DNA of 64,000 nucleotides from Nitrospira sp. SG-bin1 (GCA_002083365.1 LVWS01000018.1:84099-148098); one strand, 5' to 3'; positions 41,052 through 50,620 are shown, counted from the stretch's first letter. Made by a program: numbers and translations. The notes: generated by a model from the letters alone, not told the origin.

Positions 41052-41693
41052 TCAATGTGAAGAACCAGCTCTGATGAGCTTCGTCACTTCGGCAACGCGT
41101 TGGCCTAGAGCCTTGGCTTCCGCAAGCTCCTTGTCATCTATACCCGGACTCTCTCCCTCCGTCGTGGCCGACGCTCCAAAAGCTCCGCCGCCGCCCACCA
41201 CAATCATCTGATTTCCCAACATCGCGGCGAGAATGGTCAACATCGTCACCTCTTTCCCGCTTGAGACTTGTCCCGCCGTGGCGAAAGCCGCCCCCACCTT
41301 GTTTTTCATCTTGAACTCGGGAAAGACCCCGAATTTGAATTGCCAATTATCGAAAAAAGTCTTCACCTCTCCGGACATGTTGGACCAATAGACTGGAGAG
41401 CCGACCACCACCGCATCGGCGGAAAACAGGTCTTCTGCGCTCACCTGCCCCACACGTTTCATGACAACCTGCGTGCCGGCGATCGACCTTGCGCCGGCGA
41501 CCACCGCTTCCGCCATGCGTTCGGTATTTCCCGAGAGGGAATGATAGGTCACAAGAACGGTAATCGATGGCGCAGCCGCGTCCGCCCAGGACCACGACGC
41601 GCATCCGGTGCAGAGCACGACCCACGTCAATGCAATCGCCTGAAGATACCGTGATGCACTCAAGGAATGGGCCCTGGTGGGATAAGTTGACAC
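41052..41693 (-). CDS. Exported flavodoxin/WrbA-like NAD(P)H:quinone oxidoreductase
   Basis: 213 residues. From about residue 42 it is a WrbA/flavodoxin fold: the FMN phosphate loop TYHSLSGNTERMAEAV, VVVGSPVYWSNMSGEVKTFFDNW and TILAAMLGNQMIVVGGGGAFGASATTEG. Before it lies a 38-residue leader with a basic start and hydrophobic core (YLQAIALTWVVLCTGCASWSWADA) that reads as a signal peptide; LCTGC is only a poor lipobox. Flavodoxins are usually cytoplasmic, so an exported form is unusual. The start is a GTG at 41693 and is the main uncertainty. Confidence 0.82.
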   Translation of the reverse strand: MSTYPTRAHSLSASRYLQAIALTWVVLCTGCASWSWADAAAPSITVLVTYHSLSGNTERMAEAVVAGARSIAGTQVVMKRVGQVSAEDLFSADAVVVGSPVYWSNMSGEVKTFFDNWQFKFGVFPEFKMKNKVGAAFATAGQVSSGKEVTMLTILAAMLGNQMIVVGGGGAFGASATTEGESPGIDDKELAEAKALGQRVAEVTKLIRAGSSH

Positions 41694-41729
41694 AACCTCA
41701 CGGTCCTGATGAAACCGGCACGGAAAAAG

Positions 41730-41915
41730 TTATCGTCGAAACGTCTCTTCCTCCATATGCTCCTCAACCGACACTTCCGTCAGGGTTCCACGATAGGTAC
41801 AGCGGTGGCACCGAATGCGCCATTCTTCAATCCACTTTTCTTGAACATAGGACTGGCGACACCCGGGGCAAACGAAGACACCTTTTTTGTATAACACCCG
41901 TCGTTTTTCCTGCAT
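41730..41915 (-). CDS. Small zinc-ribbon protein
   Basis: 61 residues. Two Cys pairs (VCPGC and RCHRC, 19 residues apart) form a single zinc ribbon, followed by an acidic Glu-rich tail. The ATG at 41915 has GAGGAG six bases upstream. Function unknown; such proteins may bind nucleic acid or act as scaffold pieces. Confidence 0.65.
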   Translation of the reverse strand: MQEKRRVLYKKGVFVCPGCRQSYVQEKWIEEWRIRCHRCTYRGTLTEVSVEEHMEEETFRR

Positions 41916-42037
41916 GGTCTCCTCTTTCTTGCTGCGTCTGAGGATGGCACATCGCCGGAAAGGATTGCAAGATTGACGGAAGACAATCACCCCCGGCCCA
42001 CACAGGTTCCTTGACTGCAGTAACCCGGCTGGCTAGG

Positions 42038-42529
42038 ATGCGCATCATGTTGTTGACGAGGGTAAACTCCTTCTCTCTGTGGTCCATGGCCCTCATTGGG
42101 TTACTTCTCTTTGTGTTGCCGACATCCGCCCTTGCGGCCGCTGATACAGAGCTCGTGCACATTCATACTCCCTCAGGTATCACGATCCACGCCGAAGTCG
42201 CCGACACGCCGTTGAAACGTGCGGTGGGCTTGATGTATCGGGATCACCTCAAGAAAGACCATGGAATGTTATTTTTCTTCAGTCAGCCGCTCGCCTGGTC
42301 CTTCTGGATGAAAAATACCAAGATCCCCCTCGATCTCATTTGGTTGGATGCCAAAAAGCGGGTCACCCATATCGAACGCAATGTCCCGATTTGCACGAAG
42401 ACCGATGATTCCTGCCCTCAATACCGTCCGCACAGCGATGATGCGATGTACGTGCTGGAAATTGCCGGGGGGACGGTTGATGCGTATAAGCTCGAGAAGG
42501 GAACGAAACTTTCTTTCGGCCAGCCCTAG
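42038..42529 (+). CDS. DUF192 family exported protein
   Basis: 163 residues with a signal peptide (LWSMALIGLLLFVLPTSALAAA) and one DUF192 domain: EVADTPLKRAVGLMYRDHLKKDHGMLFFF, then WSFWMKNTKIPLDLIWLD and VLEIAGGTVDAYKLEKG. Function is not established. ATG codons at 42038 and 42047 are both possible. The stop is 21 bp from the end of the convergent spoT gene. Confidence 0.9.
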   Translation: MRIMLLTRVNSFSLWSMALIGLLLFVLPTSALAAADTELVHIHTPSGITIHAEVADTPLKRAVGLMYRDHLKKDHGMLFFFSQPLAWSFWMKNTKIPLDLIWLDAKKRVTHIERNVPICTKTDDSCPQYRPHSDDAMYVLEIAGGTVDAYKLEKGTKLSFGQP

Positions 42530-42550
42530 CCTCTTCCCTCAGTTTTTCTT

Positions 42551-44728
42551 TCAGGATCGTTCCTGCCAGGATCGAACACGCCGCGCGGTAATGACACCAT
42601 CGATCCGTTCAATGGTTTTCAACACGCGGTTCAGGTGGGCCGTATCGGCAATCTCGACGACAAAATCAAGTTCCGCCTTGCGGTCTTCCCGCGTAATGAT
42701 TTCAGCGCGGCTGATATTCGCCTTGCATTCGGCGATCGCGGATGAGACGTTCGCCAACACTCCCGTCTTGTCCTCGGCGATGACGGCGATTTTGACCGCA
42801 TGCTGACCCGGTGTGGCCGTATCCCATTCCACTTCCACCAATCGTTCTCGGTCATAATCCAACGCTTCCAGGTTGGGACAGTCGACGGAGTGAATCGTGA
42901 GGCCCCTTCCGCGCGTGATGTATCCCAAGATCCTGTCACCGGGGACGGGGTTACAGCATCGCGACAGTTGCATCAGCAAATCCCGTCCGCCCTTGACTTG
43001 GACCCCCGGCTCCGTCCCCCTTGTATGGACGACTCTGGGGGCTCCCGTCGGCTCGGGCTGAATCGCAGGACGAGCTGTTGGAGTCGTGAGTCGTCCGATG
43101 AGTTGGGCGGTTGCGAGGTGGCCGAATCCTACGGCCGCAGCGAGCTCATCAGTCGTGGCATACCCTTCTTGCTTCGCGATTTCCAGCAGCGCATTCGACT
43201 TCAAGACCTGCGACGGAACCAAGCCATGGCGACGAATGTCGGTTTCAAGCAAACGCCAACCGATTTCCAAGCTTCGTTTCTGTTCCTCTCCCTTGATCCA
43301 ATGCTTGATCTTGGTCTTCGCGCGCGACGTGCGTACGAACTTGAGCCAATCTTTATGCGGAGTCTGATTCGGCGATGTCAGAATTTCGATGGTGTCGCCG
43401 CTCGTCAGCTCATGTTTGAGCGGAACGATCTTTCCGTTGACCTTCGCCCCAACGCAGTGGTCGCCGACTTCCGTGTGGATCGCATAGGCAAAATCGACGG
43501 GCGTGGCTCCTTTCGGCAGTTCCTTGACGGTTCCCTTGGGAGTAAAGACGTAGACGACGTCGTGGAACAACTCGAGTTTCACGGAATCCATGAATTGACG
43601 ATTGTCGGGCAGGTCTTTTTGCCATTCGATGAACTGCCTCAACCATCCGAAGGTCTTGCTGTCTTTGTCGTGAATCCGCCCCTGCTCCTTGTATTTCCAA
43701 TGGGCCGCGATTCCGTATTCGGCCACCCGATGCATTTCTTCCGTACGGATCTGAAACTCCACATGTTCGCCCTTCGGCCCGACGACGGTCGTGTGGAGGG
43801 ATTGATAGAGATTCGACTTGGGGATCGCGATGTAGTCCTTGAAGCGGCCCGGCAGCGGCCTCCACAACGAATGGATGACGCCCAGGAGCGCGTAGCAGTT
43901 CATCTTCGTATCGGTAATGATCCGCAAGGCGGTGAGATCATACACCTCTTCGAACGAGATCGACTGTTTCTTCATTTTTTGGTAGATGCCGTAGAGATGT
44001 TTGGGCCGTCCGTACACGGCTCCGGTCAGCCCATTCTCTTTCAGGGCTTGCTCCACGAGCGCTTGCACCTCTTGAATATATTGCTGACGATCTTCATCGC
44101 GCTTCGCCACGCAGACCCTCAAGGTCTCGTAGGCGTCCGGCTTGAGGTGTTTCAAGCACAAATCCTCCAGCTCGTTCTTCACCCAACCGATTCCGATGCG
44201 ATTGGCCAAGGGCGCATAGATCTCCAACGTCTCTTGGGCGATTTCCTGCCGTTTTTTCTCATCGAGATGTTCGAGGGTTCGCATGTTGTGGAGCCGATCG
44301 GCCAATTTGATGATCACGACACGGATGTCGTCCGCCATCGAGAGCACCATCTTGCGAAAGTTCTCCGCTTGCTTTTCTTCGGAGCTCCGAAACGTGATCT
44401 TCCCGATCTTGGTGACCCCGTCCACCAGATGAACGACTTCCTTTCCGAATTCACGCTGAAGTTCGTCGGCCGTCGCGACCGTATCTTCCAGCGTATCGTG
44501 TAACAATCCGGCCACAATCGCAGTAACATCGGTTTTGAGGGAAGTCAGGACGCCGGCCACGGCCACCGGATGCTTCACATAGGGCTCTCCGGATCGACGC
44601 ACTTGTCCTTCATGCGCCCTTGCGGAAAATTCATAGGCTTTCCGCACCATGCCGAGATCGGCGTCCGGCTGATAGCTGTGCAGGTGATCCAGCAGTTGAT
44701 CGATACTTGTCACGGTTTCATGCATCAT
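42551..44728 (-). CDS. spoT: Bifunctional (p)ppGpp synthetase/hydrolase
   Basis: 725 residues with the full RelA/SpoT order: an HD hydrolase domain with intact metal motif (VAGLLHDTLEDT, about residue 70), a synthetase domain (ALRIITDTKMNCYALLG and GRFKDYIAIPKSN, about 260-320), a TGS domain (VFTPKGTVKELPKGATPVDFAYAIH, about 395) and a C-terminal ACT domain. The RFKD motif is the form seen in bifunctional Rel/SpoT enzymes rather than the EFDD of synthase-only RelA. It sets the stringent response. recJ ends 3 bp upstream, so the two genes are coupled. The sole long RSH gene seen here could equally be named rel. Confidence 0.95.
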   Translation of the reverse strand: MMHETVTSIDQLLDHLHSYQPDADLGMVRKAYEFSARAHEGQVRRSGEPYVKHPVAVAGVLTSLKTDVTAIVAGLLHDTLEDTVATADELQREFGKEVVHLVDGVTKIGKITFRSSEEKQAENFRKMVLSMADDIRVVIIKLADRLHNMRTLEHLDEKKRQEIAQETLEIYAPLANRIGIGWVKNELEDLCLKHLKPDAYETLRVCVAKRDEDRQQYIQEVQALVEQALKENGLTGAVYGRPKHLYGIYQKMKKQSISFEEVYDLTALRIITDTKMNCYALLGVIHSLWRPLPGRFKDYIAIPKSNLYQSLHTTVVGPKGEHVEFQIRTEEMHRVAEYGIAAHWKYKEQGRIHDKDSKTFGWLRQFIEWQKDLPDNRQFMDSVKLELFHDVVYVFTPKGTVKELPKGATPVDFAYAIHTEVGDHCVGAKVNGKIVPLKHELTSGDTIEILTSPNQTPHKDWLKFVRTSRAKTKIKHWIKGEEQKRSLEIGWRLLETDIRRHGLVPSQVLKSNALLEIAKQEGYATTDELAAAVGFGHLATAQLIGRLTTPTARPAIQPEPTGAPRVVHTRGTEPGVQVKGGRDLLMQLSRCCNPVPGDRILGYITRGRGLTIHSVDCPNLEALDYDRERLVEVEWDTATPGQHAVKIAVIAEDKTGVLANVSSAIAECKANISRAEIITREDRKAELDFVVEIADTAHLNRVLKTIERIDGVITARRVRSWQERS

Positions 44729-44731
44729 CGA

Positions 44732-46435
44732 TTACTCGCAGCCCGACGCTCTGATATCTCTGATGCGCAGTTGAATCCGATCGTACCCGTTCCAATGATT
44801 CAATTCCGGCGTAAACGCGACGTCGATAGGCGTCTTGAGAGACAACCCATGCTCGTCCAACGATTTCATCCCGAATCCAATGCCGTCAAAAGGCAGCGAT
44901 CCGCCCTGGCGGACCGTCATCTTCAAATGTTTCTCTCCGACAACTCGTGCGTTGAGAATGTCCAGCCCCTTGACGGCAAACATCGGCTCCGGATTTCCCG
45001 CGCCGAAGGGATGCAGCGCCCCGATTTCCCGAATCAACTGCAACGTAACCTCGTTCAGCCGCACCTCTGAATCGACATGCAACAGGGGAACACTGTGTGT
45101 TTCTCGAATCCAGGCCTCCGCGATTGCCGAAAACCGTTCTGAAAATTCAGGTAACCGCGCCTCTTCAATCGTAATGCCTGCCGCGCTCGGATGCCCGCCG
45201 AAGGCCACGAGCAGGTCTCGACAAGCAGTTAAGGCCTGATATAGGTCGAATCCGGGCACGGTCCGAGCCGAACCTTTTCCAATCCCTTCCTCGTTCACGG
45301 CGACAACGATCGTCGGACGATGAAATCGTTCCATGATCCGTGCAGCCACGATCCCGACGACCCCCAGATGCCATCCGCGCGCATACAGTACAATGCCGCC
45401 CCCCCACTCCCGTGCTTCCGCTTGAGCCAACGCTTCCCGGAGGATATTGGCTTCGAGTTCGCGACGGGCTCGATTCAACCGTTCCAGATCTTCAGCCAAC
45501 GATTTGGCTTCCCGTTCCGACTCCGTCGTCAGAAGTCTGACCCCTTTGATCGCCTCATCCAATCGCCCCGCGGCATTGAGTCGAGGACCGAGTTTAAAAC
45601 CGACGGTTTCCGTCGTGCATTCCCGGCTCACGCCGGCGACCTGCTTCAAGGCTCGGATGCCGCAGCGCGCCCCCCGTGAGATTTGCGCGAGCCCTTCTCG
45701 CACAAACAATCGATTTTCATCCTGCAACGGGACCACATCGGCAATCGTGGCAAGCGCAACTAAATCCAGGAGGGACTCCACAGGCACTGAACCGGGACCA
45801 TATTTTGCCTCATAAGCTTGTGCCACCTTGTAGGCCAAACCACCAGAACAGAGGTCACGAAAGGGATACCGAGCGTCGGATCGCTGCGGGTTCATCATCG
45901 CCAACGCCGGCGGCATCTCCGCGCCGCTTTGATGATGATCGGTCACGACGACATCGATTCCCAACTCATTGGCAAGGCTGATCTCACGATGCGATGTGGT
46001 CCCGCAATCGGAAGTGACCAATAAAGAGACGCCCTCCTTGGCCAAGGTTCGAACGGCACGCTCGTTGAGTCCGTACCCCTCCCGCAGACGATGAGGAACA
46101 TAGGCCCTGACCTCGGCGCCGAGGCCGCGGAAAAAGGAGAGGTATAGACTCGTAGCGGACATGCCGTCCACATCATAATCGCCATAAAAACATACGATCT
46201 CGCGCCGTTGCATCGCTTGGTGCAGGCGGTCGACCGCCTTTTCTATATCCGGAATCAAGAAAGGATCATGGGTTCGGAGCGGAGAGATCCAGGCGGTGGC
46301 CTGGTCCACATTGGTGACGCCCCGGTTAAGCAACAAGGAAGCCGTGGCCGATGAGATGGATAACGCGTGTGACAGGAGGTTTCGTCGGATGGGATCGACT
46401 TGACGAACCACCCAGAGCTTTGACGGCATCCTCAT
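44732..46435 (-). CDS. recJ: Single-stranded-DNA-specific exonuclease RecJ
   Basis: 567 residues from the ATG at 46435 (frame open to 46552, but upstream residues do not fit). The DHH phosphoesterase motifs are clear: VCFYGDYDVDGMSA, LLVTSDCGTTSH, VVVTDHHQ and DLVALATIADVVPL; the DHHA1 motif FGGHPSAAGITI follows near residue 420. RecJ degrades 5' ends in RecFOR recombination, mismatch repair and base excision repair. The coupling with spoT recalls the recJ-relA neighbourhoods of some other bacteria. Confidence 0.94.
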   Translation of the reverse strand: MRMPSKLWVVRQVDPIRRNLLSHALSISSATASLLLNRGVTNVDQATAWISPLRTHDPFLIPDIEKAVDRLHQAMQRREIVCFYGDYDVDGMSATSLYLSFFRGLGAEVRAYVPHRLREGYGLNERAVRTLAKEGVSLLVTSDCGTTSHREISLANELGIDVVVTDHHQSGAEMPPALAMMNPQRSDARYPFRDLCSGGLAYKVAQAYEAKYGPGSVPVESLLDLVALATIADVVPLQDENRLFVREGLAQISRGARCGIRALKQVAGVSRECTTETVGFKLGPRLNAAGRLDEAIKGVRLLTTESEREAKSLAEDLERLNRARRELEANILREALAQAEAREWGGGIVLYARGWHLGVVGIVAARIMERFHRPTIVVAVNEEGIGKGSARTVPGFDLYQALTACRDLLVAFGGHPSAAGITIEEARLPEFSERFSAIAEAWIRETHSVPLLHVDSEVRLNEVTLQLIREIGALHPFGAGNPEPMFAVKGLDILNARVVGEKHLKMTVRQGGSLPFDGIGFGMKSLDEHGLSLKTPIDVAFTPELNHWNGYDRIQLRIRDIRASGCE

Positions 46436-46584
46436 CCTCTCAAGAGCCTGGGCCGCGACCATAGTCAGACCACGGAACACAGGAGACCGGAGCAGACTGT
46501 AATAAGTCGCTCCTTCTTTGTCAAACCGACGAGCTTGGAGAGGAAGGGTCAATCGAGCGGAAACGGGGAAGCGGAATCGAAGGG

Positions 46585-46782
46585 TTATTCGCCTCCTTTC
46601 TGGACGTAATTCTTCACGAATTCTTCAGCGTTTTTTTCAAGGACGTCATCGATCTCATCGACCAGCTTATCGATGTCCTCCTTGATTTTCTTGCCGGCTT
46701 CGACGACCTTGGGATTCGCCTTGACTTCTTCTTTACTCTGCGGCTCTCGTCTCGGCTCTTGCTTTCGTTCCTGCTTTTCCAT
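46585..46782 (-). CDS. pup: Pup/UBact-like ubiquitin-like protein modifier
   Basis: 65 residues, no cysteines, highly charged and probably disordered. The C-terminal third, IDKLVDEIDDVLEKNAEEFV then KNYVQKGGE, matches the end of actinobacterial Pup (DEIDDVLEENAE-FV-YVQKGG-Q/E) nearly residue for residue. Pup is ligated through its terminal Glu to lysines of target proteins and marks them for the proteasome. Here the terminal residue is already Glu, so no deamidation is needed before ligation by PafA. The N-terminal half (KQERKQEPRREPQSKEEVK) is unlike the actinobacterial one but similarly charged. The ATG at 46782 follows GGGAGG. No proteasome, Mpa, PafA or Dop gene is in the window. Confidence 0.85.
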   Translation of the reverse strand: MEKQERKQEPRREPQSKEEVKANPKVVEAGKKIKEDIDKLVDEIDDVLEKNAEEFVKNYVQKGGE

Positions 46783-46889
46783 TCGAGCACCTCCCGTGGA
46801 CCAGGGGAAACCCTCGCGATTAGCCGGCAACCACCGATCGTCAACTCACCATACTCTAGGGTACCGAAACCCGTCAAGGCATAGGGAGA

Positions 46890-46923
46890 AACGAAAAGCG
46901 CCGTGCCCCCGGGGACACGGCGC
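46890..46923 (-). terminator. Rho-independent terminator after hppA
   Basis: On the minus strand the stem GCGCCGTG/CACGGCGC (46923-46916 with 46905-46898), extended by an internal CCCC/GGGG, is followed by TTTTCGTTTC. It lies about 40 bp past the hppA stop and separates hppA from the Pup-like gene. Confidence 0.82.
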
Positions 46924-46965
46924 CATATCACATCCAACGGTACTGTCGGAATCTAGAACGGCAAC

Positions 46966-49023
46966 CTAACCCGCGATCAACGACACGATGAGCAAGGCAA
47001 CGATATTGATGACCTTGATCATCGGGTTCACCGCAGGTCCCGCCGTATCCTTGTATGGATCGCCGACCGTATCGCCGGTTACCGCCGCCTTGTGCGTATC
47101 GGTGCCCTTCAAGCCCTGCTCTTCAATGAACTTTTTGGCATTGTCCCAGGCGCCGCCGCCACTCGTCATCGATATCGCGACGAACAAACCGGTCACAATG
47201 CTACCGACCAGCACGCCCCCGAGCGCCTGTGGGCCGAGTACCAAACCGACGATCACCGGCGAGGCCACCGGAATCAAGCCGGGAACCATCATCTTCTGAA
47301 TGGCCGCTTGGGTCACGATATCGACGCACGTGCCATACTCGGGCTTGCCCGTGCCTTCCATGATACCCTTGATCGTTCGGAATTGCCGCCGCACCTCTTC
47401 CACGATCAACCCTCCCGCTTCACCGACGGCCCTCATACACAGTGAGCCGAAGATGAACGGCAACATGCCGCCCAGGAATAGGCCCACCAAGACTTTTGGA
47501 TTGGAAAGGTCGAACGCGGCAAGCGCCGGATTGTGCGCCGCCACTTCGCGCGAGTATTCGGCAAAGAGCACGACCGCCGCCAAACCGGCGGACCCGATTG
47601 CGTAGCCCTTGGTGACCGCCTTGGTCGTATTGCCGACGGCATCCAATGGATCCGTGATATCTCGAACTTCCTTGCCTAAGTGCGACATTTCCGCGATCCC
47701 ACCGGCGTTGTCGGTGATCGGACCGAACGCATCGATGGCCACCACGATCCCGGCCATCGAGAGCATCGCCACCGCTGCCACCGCCACACCATACAACCCG
47801 CCGGACTCTGCGCCGCCGCAAATCCAGTAGCTCCCGAGAATCGCCGCGGCAATCACCACGACCGGAGCCGCGGTCGCCTGCATGCCCACTGCCAAACCGG
47901 CGATGATGTTGGTCGCATGACCGGTTTCGCTCGCTTTGGAAATGTACTTCACCGGCTCGTACTCTTTTGACGTGTAGTAGTCGGTGATGAACACCAGCGC
48001 CAAGGTCACGGCTAAGCCGATGAGCGCCGCGATGTAGTAACTGAACCCGCTGACCCCGCCGACACCGCCCATGATCATAAAGGTAATCGGCAGGAATGCC
48101 ACGGCGGCAATCCCGCCGGCTACGAATAGCCCCTTATACAGGGCCGGCATGATGTCGCCGCCCGGAGCCACCTTGACGAAAAGAACGCCAACGATCGTGG
48201 CGAAGATGGTAACACCGCCTAAAGCCAATGGATACAGGATCGGTGCGGTCGCCCCTTTGAACATCGTAAAAGCCAACACCATGGCTGCCACGGTCGTCAC
48301 CGCATAGGTTTCGAACAGGTCAGCGGCCATACCGGCGCAATCGCCCACATTGTCCCCCACGTTATCGGCGATGACCGCCGGATTCCTCGGGTCATCTTCC
48401 GGAATCCCCGCCTCGACTTTGCCGACCAAGTCGGCACCAACGTCCGCCGCCTTGGTGTAGATCCCGCCGCCGACGCGGGCAAACACAGAGATCAAACTGC
48501 CACCGAATCCCAGGCTGAGCAACGCGTGAATGGCTTTTTCTTGTCCGGCCATCGATTCTGCGATGGTATAAAACCCTGTAATGGCCAAGAGCCCAAGACC
48601 GATCAGCAAAAGACCCGTCACCGCTCCACCACGGAAGGCCACGACCAAGGCCGCATTCATCCCATTGTGAGCGGCTTGAGCGGTCCGCACATTGGCACGA
48701 ACCGCAATGATCATTCCGACATAGCCGGCAATAGCCGAAGCGCCCGCCCCGACCAAAAAACCGACGGCGGTAATCAATCCAAATTTATCGGACACGGCTC
48801 CAGCAGCCGCCAGAATGACGAACAGACCAGCGGCCACATAGGCGACGGTCTTGTACTGCCGATTCATGTAGGCGCCGGCGCCCTCTTGAATGGCTTTTGC
48901 AATTTCCTGCATCTTGGCATTGCCGGCGTCAAGCTTGAACACCCACATCGCCAGGTACAACCCATAGCCGATACCCGCCACGGCCGCTATGAGGGCAAAC
49001 GTGATAATCGCTGAGTCACTCAC
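46966..49023 (-). CDS. hppA: K+-independent H+-translocating membrane pyrophosphatase
   Basis: 685 residues, about 16 membrane helices. It couples PPi hydrolysis to proton export. The substrate motif region GADLVGKVEAGIPEDDPRNPAVIADNVGDNVGDCAGMAADLFE (near 190-230) is intact. The class-defining segment reads GNTTKAVTKGYAIGSAGLAA: Lys rather than Ala after GNTT marks the K+-independent H+-pumping type, as in Rhodospirillum. The start is a GTG at 49023 with AGGAGGAAT upstream. A PPi-driven pump suits an energy-limited chemolithotroph. It has its own terminator. Confidence 0.96.
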   Translation of the reverse strand: MSDSAIITFALIAAVAGIGYGLYLAMWVFKLDAGNAKMQEIAKAIQEGAGAYMNRQYKTVAYVAAGLFVILAAAGAVSDKFGLITAVGFLVGAGASAIAGYVGMIIAVRANVRTAQAAHNGMNAALVVAFRGGAVTGLLLIGLGLLAITGFYTIAESMAGQEKAIHALLSLGFGGSLISVFARVGGGIYTKAADVGADLVGKVEAGIPEDDPRNPAVIADNVGDNVGDCAGMAADLFETYAVTTVAAMVLAFTMFKGATAPILYPLALGGVTIFATIVGVLFVKVAPGGDIMPALYKGLFVAGGIAAVAFLPITFMIMGGVGGVSGFSYYIAALIGLAVTLALVFITDYYTSKEYEPVKYISKASETGHATNIIAGLAVGMQATAAPVVVIAAAILGSYWICGGAESGGLYGVAVAAVAMLSMAGIVVAIDAFGPITDNAGGIAEMSHLGKEVRDITDPLDAVGNTTKAVTKGYAIGSAGLAAVVLFAEYSREVAAHNPALAAFDLSNPKVLVGLFLGGMLPFIFGSLCMRAVGEAGGLIVEEVRRQFRTIKGIMEGTGKPEYGTCVDIVTQAAIQKMMVPGLIPVASPVIVGLVLGPQALGGVLVGSIVTGLFVAISMTSGGGAWDNAKKFIEEQGLKGTDTHKAAVTGDTVGDPYKDTAGPAVNPMIKVINIVALLIVSLIAG

Positions 49024-49354
49024 GGGACATTCCTCCTGCTGGTTAAACGGACTCCTTATGTCACACGGCTCTCCGTGGCTTCAACCCATCCAAAGTACAT
49101 GCGCGAGTGGGGAAACCCAAGGCGGGCGGGAGCAGAACTGGAAGCTAACCACCCGAAAAGCTGGGTCATTCTATAGGGTCACAGTGAGAGGATCAAGACA
49201 AAAGACGGCGTTCTTGCTGCCAACAAGCTTATCGCCAACTTGACAATGACTATCCATGCAACGACCCCTTTTGCACTGGATTTGACGAGTGATTTGCCTC
49301 CGGATGGAGTGATACGATCATGGTACATCTTCCATACGGGACAAGAGGTTACGT
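49024..49354. other. Spacer (331 bp) between divergent hppA and sugar dehydrogenase genes
   Basis: It holds the hppA ribosome-binding site (near 49030-49040) and presumably both promoters. No gene, RNA or repeat was recognised. Confidence 0.5.
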
Positions 49355-50524
49355 ATGAAAACCGTGATCTTTCAAATGATCCTGTGCCTGTATATTGCGA
49401 GCCTCCTCATGGCATGTGGAAGCGATGGCGACACGCAGAACACCGTCCCTGTCTCAACCAGCCTGAAGCTGCAAATCATCGCAAGCAACCTGAACTCTCC
49501 GGTGTTCTTGACCGCTCCTCCTGATGATGCAACTCGCCTGTTTGTCGTGGAACAAGGAGGTGCGATTAAGGTCCTTGATCGAACATCCGGAGCCGAGCTT
49601 GGAACGTTCCTCACGATAACCGGCATCACTAGCGGTGGAGAGCGAGGATTGCTGGGAATGGCGTTTGATCCAAATTACGGCGTCAACGCCCGGTTCTACA
49701 TTCACTATACGGACGCCAATGGCGCGATCACCATCGCTCGGTTTCTCCGGTCACCGACGAACCCCAATGTAGCTGATCCCAACTCACGGTTCATCTTGGT
49801 GTCCATTCCCCATCCAACCTTCGCGAACCATAACGGCGGCATGGTGGCGTTCGGACCGGATGCTTGTCTGTACGCGGCCGTCGGGGATGGAGGAGGTTCA
49901 GGGGATCCGGGCAACAATGCCCAAAATCTCGCAAGCCGGCTAGGAAAAATTCTCCGAATCGACCCGACTACGCCAGAAACAGCCTGCACTGGCGGAACAG
50001 TCAATCCATTTGTCCTCAGCGGAGGTGATCGGCTGGTGTGGAGCTACGGGTTGCGGAATCCCTGGCGCTTTTCGTTTGATGGCGGTGATCTCTACCTCGC
50101 CGATGTCGGCCAAGGTGCCCGGGAAGAAATCAATGTGTCGCAAGGCCCCAACGCCGGACGTGGACTGAATTACGGCTGGCGCCTCATGGAAGGATCGGCC
50201 TGTTTTAATCCAGCGACCAATTGCAATACCGGTGGACTCACGTTACCAACTGTCGAATATCCGCACGACAACGGCGCCTGCTCCGTCACCGGAGGCTATG
50301 TCTATCGCGGCCAGGCACTACCGGCCATCCAAGGCACCTATTTCTATGCCGATTTCTGCGCGGGCTTCGTTCGAAGTTTCCGCCTCAATAATGGCTCGGC
50401 TCTCGAACAAACAGAATGGCCGTTGCTCGCCGCTTCCTCAATTACGAGTTTCGGCCGGGATGGCATGGGTGAGCTCTATATCCTGGCTCAAAATGGCACC
50501 ATGTCTCGAATCGTCCCTAACTAG
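49355..50524 (+). CDS. PQQ-type soluble aldose/sorbosone dehydrogenase-like lipoprotein
   Basis: 389 residues. A lipoprotein signal (MILCLYIASLLMACGS, lipobox LMAC) is followed by a six-bladed propeller of the GSDH family: RLFVVEQGGAIKVLD, GERGLLGMAFDPNY, HNGGMVAFGPDACLYAAVGDGG, LVWSYGLRNPWRFSFD, ADVGQGAREEINV and VTGGYVYRG. These match the hedgehog-interacting-protein/glucose-dehydrogenase fold that binds PQQ in some members. Cofactor use here is not proven; the His and Arg of the active site (HNGG, GLRNPWR) are present. It would act on sugars in the periplasm. Confidence 0.9.
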   Translation: MKTVIFQMILCLYIASLLMACGSDGDTQNTVPVSTSLKLQIIASNLNSPVFLTAPPDDATRLFVVEQGGAIKVLDRTSGAELGTFLTITGITSGGERGLLGMAFDPNYGVNARFYIHYTDANGAITIARFLRSPTNPNVADPNSRFILVSIPHPTFANHNGGMVAFGPDACLYAAVGDGGGSGDPGNNAQNLASRLGKILRIDPTTPETACTGGTVNPFVLSGGDRLVWSYGLRNPWRFSFDGGDLYLADVGQGAREEINVSQGPNAGRGLNYGWRLMEGSACFNPATNCNTGGLTLPTVEYPHDNGACSVTGGYVYRGQALPAIQGTYFYADFCAGFVRSFRLNNGSALEQTEWPLLAASSITSFGRDGMGELYILAQNGTMSRIVPN

Positions 50525-50620
50525 AGTTTCGCCCTGCTACTTCGTAGCCCCACCCGCATGCCTCTCGGTCTGTTTACGATTATCCCCGACTTTGATATAG
50601 TTGCGCCCGGCAAACGACCT

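Noticed and set aside
42800..44503. 567-codon open frame on the plus strand
   Set aside because: It is antisense to spoT, whose four domains are unmistakable on the other strand. The translated antisense frame shows no family motif.
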